This document shows, one piece after another, positions 1-8,480 of a stretch of DNA of 64,000 bases; the first letter of the stretch is position 1; every line of letters starts with the position of its first letter. The stretch is taken from the NCBI RefSeq assembly GCF_000684975.1, contig NZ_BAXZ01000002.1, positions 62,001-126,000 on the forward strand, read 5' to 3'. Both the position numbers and the translations under genes were made by a program. The notes under the pieces were generated by a model. That model saw only the letters and a list, made by a program, of their open reading frames with translations. It was not told the DNA's origin and did not search any database. This DNA comes from Paraburkholderia acidipaludis NBRC 101816. GTDB taxonomy: Bacteria; Pseudomonadota; Gammaproteobacteria; Burkholderiales; Burkholderiaceae.

Positions 1-2
1 CG

Positions 3-1955
3 GCGCTTCGCGTCCCGCTTCATTATGGATTGAACGTGATTATCGGTGGGCGAGGAAGCGGAAAGTCGACAGTGATCGCAGCTATCCGCCAGCTGTTTTC
101 CAACACCGAGAGCCTTCCAGATCGTTTGCGTGGCGAAGTGGAAGCATTTGTCGACGCAGTGTTTTCCGAAGCGACACTTCGCTCCCGCTATGCCCTACCT
201 GAATCGCAGCAGGAACTCCAGGCGACCTGGGAAAAAGGCAGCGGAAGTACCACGCAGGTACAGTCCGAACGCCTTCGTACCGATTTCCCTGTCACGGTTA
301 TCAGCCAAAAGGAGCTCTTTGAACGCGCATCTGGGGACAAGGATGATCCATTTCTGCCGTCGCGCAGCCTCCTCTCACTCCTTGACGATCACATTGGCCT
401 CGGCGCTAGTGAAGAAGAAAAAGTCGGTAGCTGGCACCGACGTGTAGAAGACGCACGCTCAGAATGGGCGCAGGCGACACGCTCGTATCTTGAGTTGATG
501 AAGGACGTGGCGCAACTCAAGCAGTTACGTGAACAGGTAACCACGGTTCAAACGCAAGTGAATGCTTTTGCCGCCCCGGAAGTCAAGGCTCGCCTTGCAC
601 GCATCGACGCCCGCCGTGCCGAAGGGCTGTTCCTGCAAGAGGGAGAGAGGCAGTTGGCCCAACTGATCGAACGGCTCCAGGCGGTTATACCCCCGGTCGC
701 AATTGAAGCCTCTGGCTCGCCGGACCAATCCGCCATACCTGAGACGCTGGGCGAATTTCGGCAGGACTTCATTCGGCTCTCAACTTCCCTTCGCGATATC
801 GAGGCCACGCTTACCCTTACCGTGCGGGCGGCTGTTGCAGCAGCTAATAGTGCTATAGCTGATTGGGCGGCCGACGCTGACTCACCGTGGAGAAAGGACG
901 CGGCAGCGGCAGAAGAGGACCTGAAGTCATATACGGCTGAGCTGAAGGGCAAGGGACTGTCTCCCGACGAATTCGGGAAACTGCAAGAGAGATTGAGAAA
1001 AACACGAGAAACTGTAAAGGAACTGGAGGCTAAAGAAAAGCTCCTTCCTGATGCGAAGCAGCGAGTAGCCAATGCGACGACAACGATTAAGACGCTGTTG
1101 AGCGAGCGCCGTGTAAGACGTACGGAGGTACTGACGTCAATTCAGCAGCGCAGCGGGCGGCTGCGGTTCGTCGTTTCACTCTTCTCCGATCTCACCCGCT
1201 GGCAGGAATCCATGCGGGAACTCTGCGGGTTCCGCGCAGACGCGTTTCATGGCGACGTTGCTAGTCTTGCAAATGCATTGTGGTCGGGCGATGCGGAAGA
1301 AAAGGAGCAGCGATGGGCTCATTGGCGCACGGCACTTGCGACAGGCGAATTTTCCAAATGGCAGGAGGAGTTCAAGGGTCGTCCTGCGTTTATCCAAAGG
1401 CTCTCGACGCTCGATGAGGCGATAAGGCACCGGCTTGCAACGGAGGTGCCAGACGATGTTGTGACCATGTACTTCCTGCGCGACGGGGGCAGCCCTGAGA
1501 AGGAAGCCGATTGGCAGCCGATCACGGAGGGTTCTCCGGGACAGAGGACTGCGGCGATGCTCGCCTTTGTGCTCCATCACGGACATGAGCCATTGATCCT
1601 GGATCAACCTGAGGACGATCTCGACTCGGAATGGATTTCGAGGCTCGTTGTTCGTGAACTCCGTGCAAGCCGCTGGCGGCGTCAACTGGTCGTGGTGTCG
1701 CACAACGCGAATATTCCGGTTCTCGGCGACGCTGATCAAGTGATCACCCTGGAAAATCGAGGAGGTGATCTCGCGGTCCGCGAATCGAATGTTGCTTCGA
1801 AGGCAGAGTCGTTACCTCACATTGGGCCGGTCGAATATGGTTTCGTTCGTCGAGACATCCAGAACATCATGGAAGGCGGTGTGATGGCCTTCATTCAGCG
1901 TGAGCAAAAGTACCACCGAGAAACCAATCCGCTCAGAGTGACGGTCCAAGAATAA
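3..1955 (+). CDS. TrlF-like (PHP-associated) SMC-type ATPase, 3' part
   Basis: The reading frame is open to the left edge, so the gene starts outside the window; the TTG at 30 is only the first internal start-like codon. Just inside is a Walker A motif (GGRGSGKST, residues 6-14 counted from that TTG), then about 400 residues of charged, coiled-coil-like sequence, and a C-terminal Walker B region (LILDQPEDDLD) followed by a VVVSHNANIPVLGDAD segment. The DQPEDDLD plus HNANIPVLGDA combination is typical of TrlF-family ATPases, which usually have an N-terminal PHP phosphoesterase domain; that part would lie upstream and cannot be seen. The family is often found in defence islands. Inference: DNA- or RNA-targeting ATPase/phosphoesterase. 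DUF6236- and DUF4145-like genes follow on the same strand. Confidence 0.75.
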   Translation, partial: ALRVPLHYGLNVIIGGRGSGKSTVIAAIRQLFSNTESLPDRLRGEVEAFVDAVFSEATLRSRYALPESQQELQATWEKGSGSTTQVQSERLRTDFPVTVISQKELFERASGDKDDPFLPSRSLLSLLDDHIGLGASEEEKVGSWHRRVEDARSEWAQATRSYLELMKDVAQLKQLREQVTTVQTQVNAFAAPEVKARLARIDARRAEGLFLQEGERQLAQLIERLQAVIPPVAIEASGSPDQSAIPETLGEFRQDFIRLSTSLRDIEATLTLTVRAAVAAANSAIADWAADADSPWRKDAAAAEEDLKSYTAELKGKGLSPDEFGKLQERLRKTRETVKELEAKEKLLPDAKQRVANATTTIKTLLSERRVRRTEVLTSIQQRSGRLRFVVSLFSDLTRWQESMRELCGFRADAFHGDVASLANALWSGDAEEKEQRWAHWRTALATGEFSKWQEEFKGRPAFIQRLSTLDEAIRHRLATEVPDDVVTMYFLRDGGSPEKEADWQPITEGSPGQRTAAMLAFVLHHGHEPLILDQPEDDLDSEWISRLVVRELRASRWRRQLVVVSHNANIPVLGDADQVITLENRGGDLAVRESNVASKAESLPHIGPVEYGFVRRDIQNIMEGGVMAFIQREQKYHRETNPLRVTVQE

Positions 1956-2000
1956 GAAAGCCTAACGACGGATCAGGCAACCATTATTTGTGACAAGACC

Positions 2001-3038
2001 ATGCGCAGCAACGCCCTCTACTTCCCCTACATCGCACTTCCAGACGATACATGGACAGCAAAGTCGCTGCTGTATTGGGACAAGCTCTCGTCCATTGTTC
2101 CGATGGATTATCTGCAACGTCCCGAACAGATGAGCGATTTCATGCGGACGTTGCTGACCGAGGGCCTTGTGGAACCGGTGATACCCGCTCACCATATCCA
2201 TCAGATACGCCGCTTCGACGACAGCTTCATCGAACTGGTCGAGCGCAGGCTGAGACAGCGCCATCAGCACATCGTTGCGCCGGTTTCGGCACGAGTTCCC
2301 ACTCGAATCCATGCAGAGAAACTGGGCGAAATACCTAGGTTTTTGGTGGAGTCGGGTCTTGCCAAGCAGGTCGATTGGGCTTGGTACGACATGGAAACGG
2401 CCACCGCAAACCAGTTCATGTCCTATCTTGCTGCGTGTCTGGGAGCCATTCCTGAGGTTGACGCCGCACCGGTAACCGACAAGGCTATTTTTGCCTCGGG
2501 CTTGCGGTCCCACCCAAAGCGGTCGGTACCTACGCTGCATCAGCACAAGTCCCGTGAAGTCGTGCTGCGGCATCTTCTTCCGACTCCCGCAGGGCCAGTA
2601 CAGGTGGACAAGCTACTGCTGTTTAAACGGCGATACGGCCATCTTCTTCCGCCTCTACGCGCTCGCGTCGAAGCGCATTGCACATACGTAGCCACGCTTT
2701 CAGATCCGAATGACCGCATCGAAGCCAATGAGGCGTTCCTGCTGGAAAGTAAACAGAGCATCGCCGAGATCGAAGGCGCCATGCGTCCCACTTTTGGGAA
2801 AGTAGTCCTCGGCTCGCTAGCGCCACTTTTCGGCGCAGGACTCTCACTACAAGCAATGGCGTCGGGCGATGTTAAGGCCTACACGGGTGCTGCGCTTTCG
2901 CTCGCAGGGGCAGCATACCAGGCCATTGCTAGCATTCGAGGCGGCCGAGCCTTGGTAAATCACCCGCTTGCCTACGTCGCCCACGCAAAGTGCGAATTTG
3001 GAGCGAATAGCGGTCACCGCATGCAACTTAAGCGATGA
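2001..3038 (+). CDS. DUF6236-like protein of unknown function
   Basis: 345 residues starting at an ATG 45 bp after the upstream ATPase gene. The N-terminus (ALYFPYIALPDDTWTAKSLLYWD followed by IVPMDY) has the pattern I associate with the DUF6236 family: a short hydrophobic 'FPYI' block, then a Trp/Lys-rich 'LYWD' block. A small-residue stretch near 270-320 (VLGSLAPLFGAGLSLQ, then ALSLAGAAYQAIASI) could be two hydrophobic helices. No catalytic motif is visible. It probably shares a transcript with the TrlF-like gene, so it may be an accessory to it; that is inference from spacing and strand only. Confidence 0.6.
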   Translation: MRSNALYFPYIALPDDTWTAKSLLYWDKLSSIVPMDYLQRPEQMSDFMRTLLTEGLVEPVIPAHHIHQIRRFDDSFIELVERRLRQRHQHIVAPVSARVPTRIHAEKLGEIPRFLVESGLAKQVDWAWYDMETATANQFMSYLAACLGAIPEVDAAPVTDKAIFASGLRSHPKRSVPTLHQHKSREVVLRHLLPTPAGPVQVDKLLLFKRRYGHLLPPLRARVEAHCTYVATLSDPNDRIEANEAFLLESKQSIAEIEGAMRPTFGKVVLGSLAPLFGAGLSLQAMASGDVKAYTGAALSLAGAAYQAIASIRGGRALVNHPLAYVAHAKCEFGANSGHRMQLKR

Positions 3039-3232
3039 ATTATTTCCCCCCCGGCTTGGGGGACGTGAGGCTGCAGTGAGACCATAATCCACGTCACCGC
3101 TCTTCGGCTTGAGGTACACCTGGTGAACTCCATGGAACGAGCGCAGTGTACTCTCCGACGGTCCTAGCCTTCGGCAATTTCTGAAGCAGCCAGAGAAGGT
3201 AGCGTTATCCAACAATCTTGGTTACGGGGTGA

Positions 3233-3928
3233 GTGATGGATGAGCCGCTAAACGTCGAGTCCAGTATTCCTGAAGGCAAACACCTGACTGCGGCCTGCGA
3301 CGAGTGCAACAGACACACGCGACACAAGGTTCTGGCGCAAACTCACGTGCATTGGGAATATGGGGATGGCGAGGTAAATAACTGGATTGACTATCAAATC
3401 GTCCAGTGCCAGGGATGCCTGTCAATTTCTTTTTGTGAGGAATCACTTTGCTCCGCAGATATCATGTATGGCGAAAGTGATCCTCCAGTAGAGAGGCGTC
3501 TGTTTCCGAATCGTATTGTTGGGCGCGCCATGATGGAAGAAGCCCAGCAATTGCCCGAGAACGTCTACGGTATCTACGAGGAGGCGCACAGCGCGCTATG
3601 CGCGGAACTTCTCATCATGGCAGGATTTGGCGTGCGGGCAATTCTGGAGGCGGTTTGCAAGGATCAGGGTATCGCAGGACGGAATTTAAAAATCAAGATA
3701 GACAAGCTTGCAGAAGCCGGTTTAATTACCTCATCCGGCGCCACGATACTTCAGCACCTGAGATCCATGGGAAACGCTGCCGTCCATGAAATGAAGCTGC
3801 ATGCCCAGTTCCAGATCAGTGCGGCGTTCGACGTCATCGAGTATCTGTTGCAAGGGGTTTACATTTTGCCCAAACAGGCGGAGTTGCTGCTTAAACCGAC
3901 TGCTAACTCGAGCCAGAGTGTCGATTGA
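3233..3928 (+). CDS. DUF4145-like protein
   Basis: 231 residues with GTG at 3233 or ATG at 3236 (adjacent in frame; a GGGGTGAG stretch just upstream could be the ribosome site). It has an N-terminal zinc-knuckle-like CDEC..H..H segment with a later CQGC pair, then the helical core RIVGRAMMEEAQQLPENVYGIYEEAHSAL and the block GFGVRAILEAVCKD.GI.GRNLKIKIDKLAEAGLIT, ending in LRSMGNAAVHEMK. This order (Cys pairs, 'R..LE.VC', 'K...L...G', 'R..GN.A.H') is characteristic of DUF4145, a domain of unknown function often found with restriction and defence genes. It lies about 200 bp after the DUF6236-like gene on the same strand. Confidence 0.7.
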   Translation: MMDEPLNVESSIPEGKHLTAACDECNRHTRHKVLAQTHVHWEYGDGEVNNWIDYQIVQCQGCLSISFCEESLCSADIMYGESDPPVERRLFPNRIVGRAMMEEAQQLPENVYGIYEEAHSALCAELLIMAGFGVRAILEAVCKDQGIAGRNLKIKIDKLAEAGLITSSGATILQHLRSMGNAAVHEMKLHAQFQISAAFDVIEYLLQGVYILPKQAELLLKPTANSSQSVD

Positions 3929-4002
3929 GCGGAGTGCAATCGAACGAACCGTGAGCGGTCGGTGAGCCTGTCTTGACGAGCGAGATCAGGCTTTGGCCGT
4001 GA

Positions 4003-4122
4003 TCAGCTGCCAGCGATGACACCGCAACGCGGCAATGTCGCCGGCCCGTTTGTCCACAGACGTGTCAGGACGTCCTGCAGATAGGTGTGCGGATTGTGTC
4101 CGTTGAGTTGTGCGGAGCGGGT
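4003..4122 (-). pseudogene. IS66-family transposase (TnpC), 3'-terminal remnant
   Basis: Read on the minus strand this stretch encodes SLTRSAQLNGHNPHTYLQDVL followed by TRLWTNGPATLPRCG and a stop at 4003-4005. The SAxLNGHxPxxYLxDVLTRL signature is the C-terminal end of IS66-type transposases. The rest of the gene is missing: codons upstream of about 4122 lose similarity, and the flanking 4123-4484 has no convincing gene, only a minus-strand open stretch ending near 4260 that I do not recognise. It marks an old insertion or deletion event next to the left boundary of the composite element. Confidence 0.7.
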
Positions 4123-4484
4123 CAGGCTCATAACCCGAAGCCGTTCTGACAAGGGTCGCTCAGTGAACGCTTGATCACCTAACAGCGTTTGGCGCCAATA
4201 GCCGGCGGTCTGTCCAACTAAAATTTCTGCACTGACGCTTCAAGCGCGGGCTGGTCCTAGGCGATTGTGTCCACGATGGCTTGGAACTCGACGAGCAAGT
4301 CTGCCTGCTGCGCTTGCTCGGCTGCCGACGCCTGAGCTTCGTCAGAGTGCCGCGAATCCGATGTAGGATGCAATTGCGCTCCGCGCCGCCGTATTCGACA
4401 TCGGAGCGTTTTGGGGGCGAATATTTCGGGCATCGAGTCCCGTCGGTTCCCGCTGCCCCCTGCCAGCCAAGTGGAGGTTGTAAA

Positions 4485-4706
4485 TTGCCTTCTCCGAAGC
4501 GTTGGATCATAGAACTGCAGGACGCCGCCGATGCGAGTGGCGACGGCGTTTTACAGCTTCCCGACGAGCTATGGAACGAATTGGTCGCCCAAGGGTGGGA
4601 AGTTGGCGACGTGCTCGAAATTGACCTGATTACCGAACCCGGCACTGCGGTGATTCGAAATCGCTATGCTCAGTGTCGTCAAATTTCTGCGCCGGTCAAG
4701 TCATAA
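4485..4706 (+). CDS. small AbrB/MazE-like protein
   Basis: 73 residues starting at TTG 4485, chosen because a good GTGGAGG ribosome site (4471-4477) sits 7 nt upstream; the open frame further left (from 4281) lacks such a site. The sequence KRWIIELQDAADASGDGVLQLPDELW, then GWEVGDVLEID and TAVIRNR, has the pattern of short SpoVT/AbrB-like swapped-hairpin proteins ('V..DA.DGSGD..L.LPDELL...GW..GD.LE'). A toxin partner is not visible. It is the last gene before the left repeat cluster at 4.93 kb. Confidence 0.6.
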   Translation: MPSPKRWIIELQDAADASGDGVLQLPDELWNELVAQGWEVGDVLEIDLITEPGTAVIRNRYAQCRQISAPVKS

Positions 4707-4932
4707 CGCCGCGCCCCCACAATCCAGTCGCCGACGCCACGCTCGACTCTCCCAACATCCGCCGATTTTCTGTCTCACGATGCGGCCGCCCGATTTTTGC
4801 GGCCAGCAATTGGGGTCGCACCAAAGCGCCACCACTTTGGCGCGACAGTGGGCGAGTCGCACGAACTCCGTCGCAATCGACAAAACCTCTGTGGCGCGGC
4901 TTCATGTAAGTCTTTGATTTTCAGTGTGCGCC

Positions 4933-5008
4933 GTCGCATTAACTATGGCGCCCTACGGTAGATAGACGCATATCCTGAGAAAAACGGACGCATAACGTGA
5001 GAAATTTA
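4933..5008 (+). repeat. left repeat cluster (candidate transposon end)
   Basis: Two abutting 22-bp units at 4965-4986 (core GACGCATATCCTGAGAAAAA) and 4987-5008 (core GACGCATAACGTGAGAAA), plus a degenerate outer GTCGCATTAAC at 4933. Related units occur in reverse orientation at 41199-41296. The period of 22 bp matches the usual length of TnsB-binding sites. The stretch 4707-4932 to the left holds no recognisable gene. Confidence 0.7.
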
Positions 5009-5076
5009 TGATTATGCGTTTTCGATAGCTTGGATTAATGCGCTTATCGTACACGCTGCCCGAAAACTAACAAACG

Positions 5077-5104
5077 GCTACCTCATCGAGGTGGCCTTTT
5101 TTTC
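5077..5104 (+). terminator. Rho-independent terminator
   Basis: The stem GGCTACCTC-ATC-GAGGTGGCC (one G-T pair) is followed by seven T. It lies just inside the left repeat cluster and reads rightwards, so it would stop transcripts entering from the flank before they run antisense into the ABC-3C genes. On the opposite strand the T tract is broken, so termination of the ABC-3C operon there would be weaker. Confidence 0.75.
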
Positions 5105-5178
5105 AGTCGACGCGACGCTGCACGCCGCAACGTGTGTGTCGGCGACGCCCGATAGGACTCTCGAGTACTCACTCAGAG

Positions 5179-7098
5179 CTACGCCTCGCGGACATCGAGG
5201 GAGCGCGCCGCTGGTGTGAACGAGCGGCCCACAACAAGCTCCGTTTTTTCCAGTTTTGGATTGATTTCTGATGTCGCGAAGATGACCTGATAGTCCACCT
5301 CGTATGTGGAGCACTCTTCGACGATAATTTCCTGAAGACGGTGACTACGCTCCTTTTCCATCCCACCATCATCGATGCCATCCAGCATCAGGAATCGTGG
5401 TACTCGCATGAATGGCTTTTGCACGCTAGCAGTCAAGAGCGCCAAATGGAAGATGTGGCGAAGGACTACAGCCGAGCTCTCCGAGAAATTCCGCGAGCCA
5501 TTCACATAGACCGCATTGTCGACGAAGTCAAAGTTCGATGTTTCCGCGTTTACAAACTCGGGTTGCAACGGAAGGTCCAGCTTCAACAGCCGAATCATGG
5601 CGCCATTTACTGTATTGGCAACTTCGACCTTACGCTGTGCCTGTTTCTGTTCGAGTTGCTCGATACGCTCAGCTAGGCGATTGCTTTCTTCCGTCAGCGC
5701 GTCGCGTCGTTTCTGCAGGTCGGAAATGACACTTGCGAGCTTCTGCCGCTCGTACGACTGGCGAATCTCCTCGTCGAGAGCCCCCAACTTGCGTGCAGTT
5801 TCCTCCAGCGCGACCTCGACGTCACTGGACCAGGAGTTCGCCACGGCGTTGTAATCCTGTTCCAGCTTTCTCACTCTCAGCGACAGCAGGGGAATATTTA
5901 CGCGCAATTCATCCGCCTTCTTCATGCGCGACTCAATGAGAGACCTCGACTCCTTAAGCTGGATACTCAGTTCGTTGCGCATACGCAGCAATTGCGTATC
6001 CCCGCGACCATCGCCAAGGGCAGTCGTGCAGAGGTGGCAGTGTTCTGCGTCGGTCCGTGCCTCGGGGAGTTCACTCAGGCAGCTCGGGCAGAAGCGGAAC
6101 TGGATATTGCCAAAATAAGTACGGGTCTCTTTTGATTCGTCGAGGCTACGCAGACGCGACTCCAGTTCCTTAACGAACAGATGCGAATCGGAAATATCGA
6201 GGTCCAGTGCAGCGAGCTCGTCCTTCGCGGCAGACTCCGCTTGCCGAGCAGCGTTCAAGCTCTGCCGCAACCCGTCAGCCGTGGCGCGCGCCTTGTTTGC
6301 CTCTTTACGGGGAAGTGACCGTTCTTCCTTGAGCTTGGTAAGGGAAGCCGAAAGAGCATTGCGAGCCTCCTCCAACTCGAAAATCTTGGTATTGAGAAAC
6401 TCCAAGTCGGGAGACTGACCGGAGCGTCCGAGCACGTTGAAGATGCTACGAAGGTCAGATTCCTGCTTGGTGATTTGCGCATCCAGTTCACGCAGGCGCA
6501 ACTGGGCTGAATACAGTACGTCGTCGTAGACACCGCCGAGATAGCCGCCAACCATTTCTCGAGTCAAGGGACTATCAAAGTTATCCAGTCGAAAAATCGG
6601 GCTATGAACCGAGGGCTGGTCGGCATAAAGGACACGCAGCAACTGGTGCATCGTCAGATTTGACGCCCCGTCGCCTTGAGCTTGGGGCATGTCCAAGGCG
6701 TCAAAAAGTGCTTGGGAGAAGCTGATGCGATGTGCGCTTCGTTTGAACGGATAAAGCTCCCACAATTGCTGGCCGGCCTTCAAAGCGTCATCCATCGCGC
6801 CCCAAAAAATAGACATGGGACGCTGAAGAGCCTCGTCAATCTCGCGACGCAGGCAGGCAACTGCACCGTTGAGGAGCACCTCGACGTAGGTGGCCGTACA
6901 GCGAAGCGCCTCCGGCTTCCATCGGATGTTTTCTGCTCCGAGAGAAAATGCCAGCAGGTCCATGACCGTCGTCTTGCCGGAGCTGTTCCGCCCACGAATG
7001 ACGTTCACTCCAGCATGGAATTTACAGTCGAAAGCGACGTGCCCCCCCTGAAAGACCACAAGGCGGCTTACTTGTAATGTCGGCTCAAGCAAGGTCAT
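5179..7098 (-). CDS. ABC-3C system SMC/Rad50-like ATPase
   Basis: 639 residues. Walker A is GRNSSGKTT (residues 36-44); the middle is long coiled coil interrupted by a zinc-hook-like CPSC...CHLC pair; the C-terminus has a Walker B-like FLMLDGIDDGG (about 569-579) and a VIFATSE segment. This is the ATPase architecture of ABC-three-component systems, predicted anti-phage or anti-plasmid complexes. The start overlaps the preceding middle-component gene by 14 bp, indicating translational coupling. The Asp-Gly-Ile-Asp-Asp Walker B has D in place of the usual catalytic E, as in several members of this group. Inference: it couples sensing of foreign DNA to effector action by the other subunits. Confidence 0.75.
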   Translation of the reverse strand: MTLLEPTLQVSRLVVFQGGHVAFDCKFHAGVNVIRGRNSSGKTTVMDLLAFSLGAENIRWKPEALRCTATYVEVLLNGAVACLRREIDEALQRPMSIFWGAMDDALKAGQQLWELYPFKRSAHRISFSQALFDALDMPQAQGDGASNLTMHQLLRVLYADQPSVHSPIFRLDNFDSPLTREMVGGYLGGVYDDVLYSAQLRLRELDAQITKQESDLRSIFNVLGRSGQSPDLEFLNTKIFELEEARNALSASLTKLKEERSLPRKEANKARATADGLRQSLNAARQAESAAKDELAALDLDISDSHLFVKELESRLRSLDESKETRTYFGNIQFRFCPSCLSELPEARTDAEHCHLCTTALGDGRGDTQLLRMRNELSIQLKESRSLIESRMKKADELRVNIPLLSLRVRKLEQDYNAVANSWSSDVEVALEETARKLGALDEEIRQSYERQKLASVISDLQKRRDALTEESNRLAERIEQLEQKQAQRKVEVANTVNGAMIRLLKLDLPLQPEFVNAETSNFDFVDNAVYVNGSRNFSESSAVVLRHIFHLALLTASVQKPFMRVPRFLMLDGIDDGGMEKERSHRLQEIIVEECSTYEVDYQVIFATSEINPKLEKTELVVGRSFTPAARSLDVREA

Positions 7099-7546
7099 AC
7101 CGATATTCCATAAGTTGCGAGCGATGTTTCAGTCCGTCATGCCCAAGCAAGGGAATCAGTGACAGACCAGTCAGAACACCTTCGGCCACTGGAGCGTTGG
7201 CTGACGTGAAGGCATTGAGCTTCTCTTTGAGTGCCGAGGGCATGGGCATGTCGGTACGAGTGACAAATCCGCTTTCAAATCGCTCGATACCAATCAGTCC
7301 AGACGCGGCCACCGACTTCAGTGCTGCCTCTTGGATATGGCGCATGTCGCGAAACGTTGAAAGAGCACTGACCGGGTCTCGATAGATGTTTACCGCGGCC
7401 TTCGCCTGTGCACGTAACGATTTGAGTGAGTCCGGCAACCGCACCGTTCGAATCATTCCTGGAAATACGAGATAGAAATCAAGAAGCCGTGCCTTTTCTA
7501 TTTCTAAATCTTTGACGTGCTCTGCAATGAGCAGCATACGAAACAC
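7085..7546 (-). CDS. ABC-3C middle component
   Basis: 153 residues with an N-terminal GTG at 7546. The sequence CVFRMLLIAEHVKDLEIEKARLLDFYLVFPGMI is the familiar start of an ABC-3C middle component, but the equally conserved block NAVYHPAYDAYH lies upstream of the GTG in the same frame and directly follows a TAA, with no ATG, GTG or TTG between. Either translation starts at an unusual codon, or a one-base change near 7580 has shifted the true ATG (ATGCTG, one frame away) out of register. It overlaps the upstream gene by 68 bp and the ATPase gene by 14 bp. Middle components are thought to bridge the ATPase and the effector subunit. Confidence 0.65.
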   Translation of the reverse strand: MFRMLLIAEHVKDLEIEKARLLDFYLVFPGMIRTVRLPDSLKSLRAQAKAAVNIYRDPVSALSTFRDMRHIQEAALKSVAASGLIGIERFESGFVTRTDMPMPSALKEKLNAFTSANAPVAEGVLTGLSLIPLLGHDGLKHRSQLMEYRYDLA

Positions 7547-8156
7547 GCAGTGATAGGCATCGTACGCAGGGTGATAAACAGCATTTGTCCCACCTTACAT
7601 GACAGTTGCCACCGAGGTAGTACAGGAGTGCAAGCAGGTCCATTGAATCAATCTCGAGGACGTTTTCCCCGAGCATGTTCCTAGTCGCTTGCAGGATAGC
7701 GTTGATGCACTGGTCGACGGCGATACGGTCTCCGCCCTGTTGAATGACCGGGGTAACTGTCAGAGTGAATGCCGCCTGTAGCTCGGACAGGACAATGGTG
7801 TAGACCCGCTGTGCCGTGCGTGATGTCTGATACCGCATGATGGACTTAAACGCACGTTCCTTCAGGTCTGTTGCAGTCTGAAGCTGGTCCTCCCGCCCGC
7901 TATCACGCAGCTTCGCTTCAAGGCCGCGAATATCGCCATCCGTGGTCGTGGACATGTAATGCTGCAGCTTTGCTGAGAACTGCCCATGTGACGGGTCACC
8001 AACACCGTCGGCCTTGAGCTTCTCATAAAGCGCCGCGAGTTCTTGCCCGGCCGCACCGTTCGCGACGACCTGAATGATGGTCGTTTTACTGTTGTCGACC
8101 TTGTCGCCACCAACTAGGTCGCCGCCGACGTCGTTATGGCTTTGGCTCGTGAACAC
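7479..8156 (-). CDS. ABC-3C system protein with GGDLVGGDK repeat motif
   Basis: 225 residues from GTG 8156. The N-terminus NDVGGDLVGGDKVDNS is the glycine-aspartate turn motif common in conflict-system proteins. The body (ALYEKLKADGVGDP..GQFSAKLQHYM, then GLEAKLRDSGRED, AFKSIMRYQTSRTAQRVYT) and the end LLALLYYLGGNCHVRW are typical of ABC-3C C-terminal domains, which normally end soon after GNCHxRW. Here about 30 Cys/Arg-rich residues follow, overlapping the middle-component gene, which may be an artefact of a small indel. No toxin domain precedes the ABC-3C part; the effector role may belong to the small membrane protein upstream. Start is 5 nt after that gene's stop. Confidence 0.7.
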   Translation of the reverse strand: MFTSQSHNDVGGDLVGGDKVDNSKTTIIQVVANGAAGQELAALYEKLKADGVGDPSHGQFSAKLQHYMSTTTDGDIRGLEAKLRDSGREDQLQTATDLKERAFKSIMRYQTSRTAQRVYTIVLSELQAAFTLTVTPVIQQGGDRIAVDQCINAILQATRNMLGENVLEIDSMDLLALLYYLGGNCHVRWDKCCLSPCVRCLSLRVSYAAHCRARQRFRNRKGTAS

Positions 8157-8161
8157 GGGTT

Positions 8162-8341
8162 CTACTCGCGGTTGTTTTTGTACATGTCTCCGCCGACGAT
8201 GTCTCCGCCCGCGCGATTATTCTTCTGTGATGTGATGGTTGTGCGTTTCGAATGCTTGGACCGGTTCGAAATTGCCACCTTTACAGTCCAGCCAGCCGCG
8301 ATGGTCGCGAGGGCTGCAACGACGTATTTCAACCAATCCAT
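8162..8341 (-). CDS. small membrane protein with GGDIVGGDM motif, ABC-3C associated
   Basis: A 59-residue ORF (start ATG 8341, GGGGAAG ribosome site just upstream, stop 8162-8164). It begins MDWLKYVVAALATIAAGW, a likely single membrane helix, then a basic stretch and ends GGDIVGGDMYKNNRE. The GGDIVGGDM motif repeats the GGDLVGGDK at the N-terminus of the next gene only 5 nt downstream, which strongly suggests the two proteins pair through this motif. I infer a membrane effector or anchor of the ABC-3C system. It is short enough to be missed by automatic annotation. Confidence 0.7.
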   Translation of the reverse strand: MDWLKYVVAALATIAAGWTVKVAISNRSKHSKRTTITSQKNNRAGGDIVGGDMYKNNRE

Positions 8342-8480
8342 GGCTTCCCCGCTATCTAGGTCTCTGTATTCACTGCTTTTAGGGATTGTAAGGCGCTAAC
8401 GGGCATACGGCAATTCGGCCTATTCCTGGCGGCTGCACTTCGATATAGCCAAGTTAGCCGTTAACGTACGAAATCTGGAT

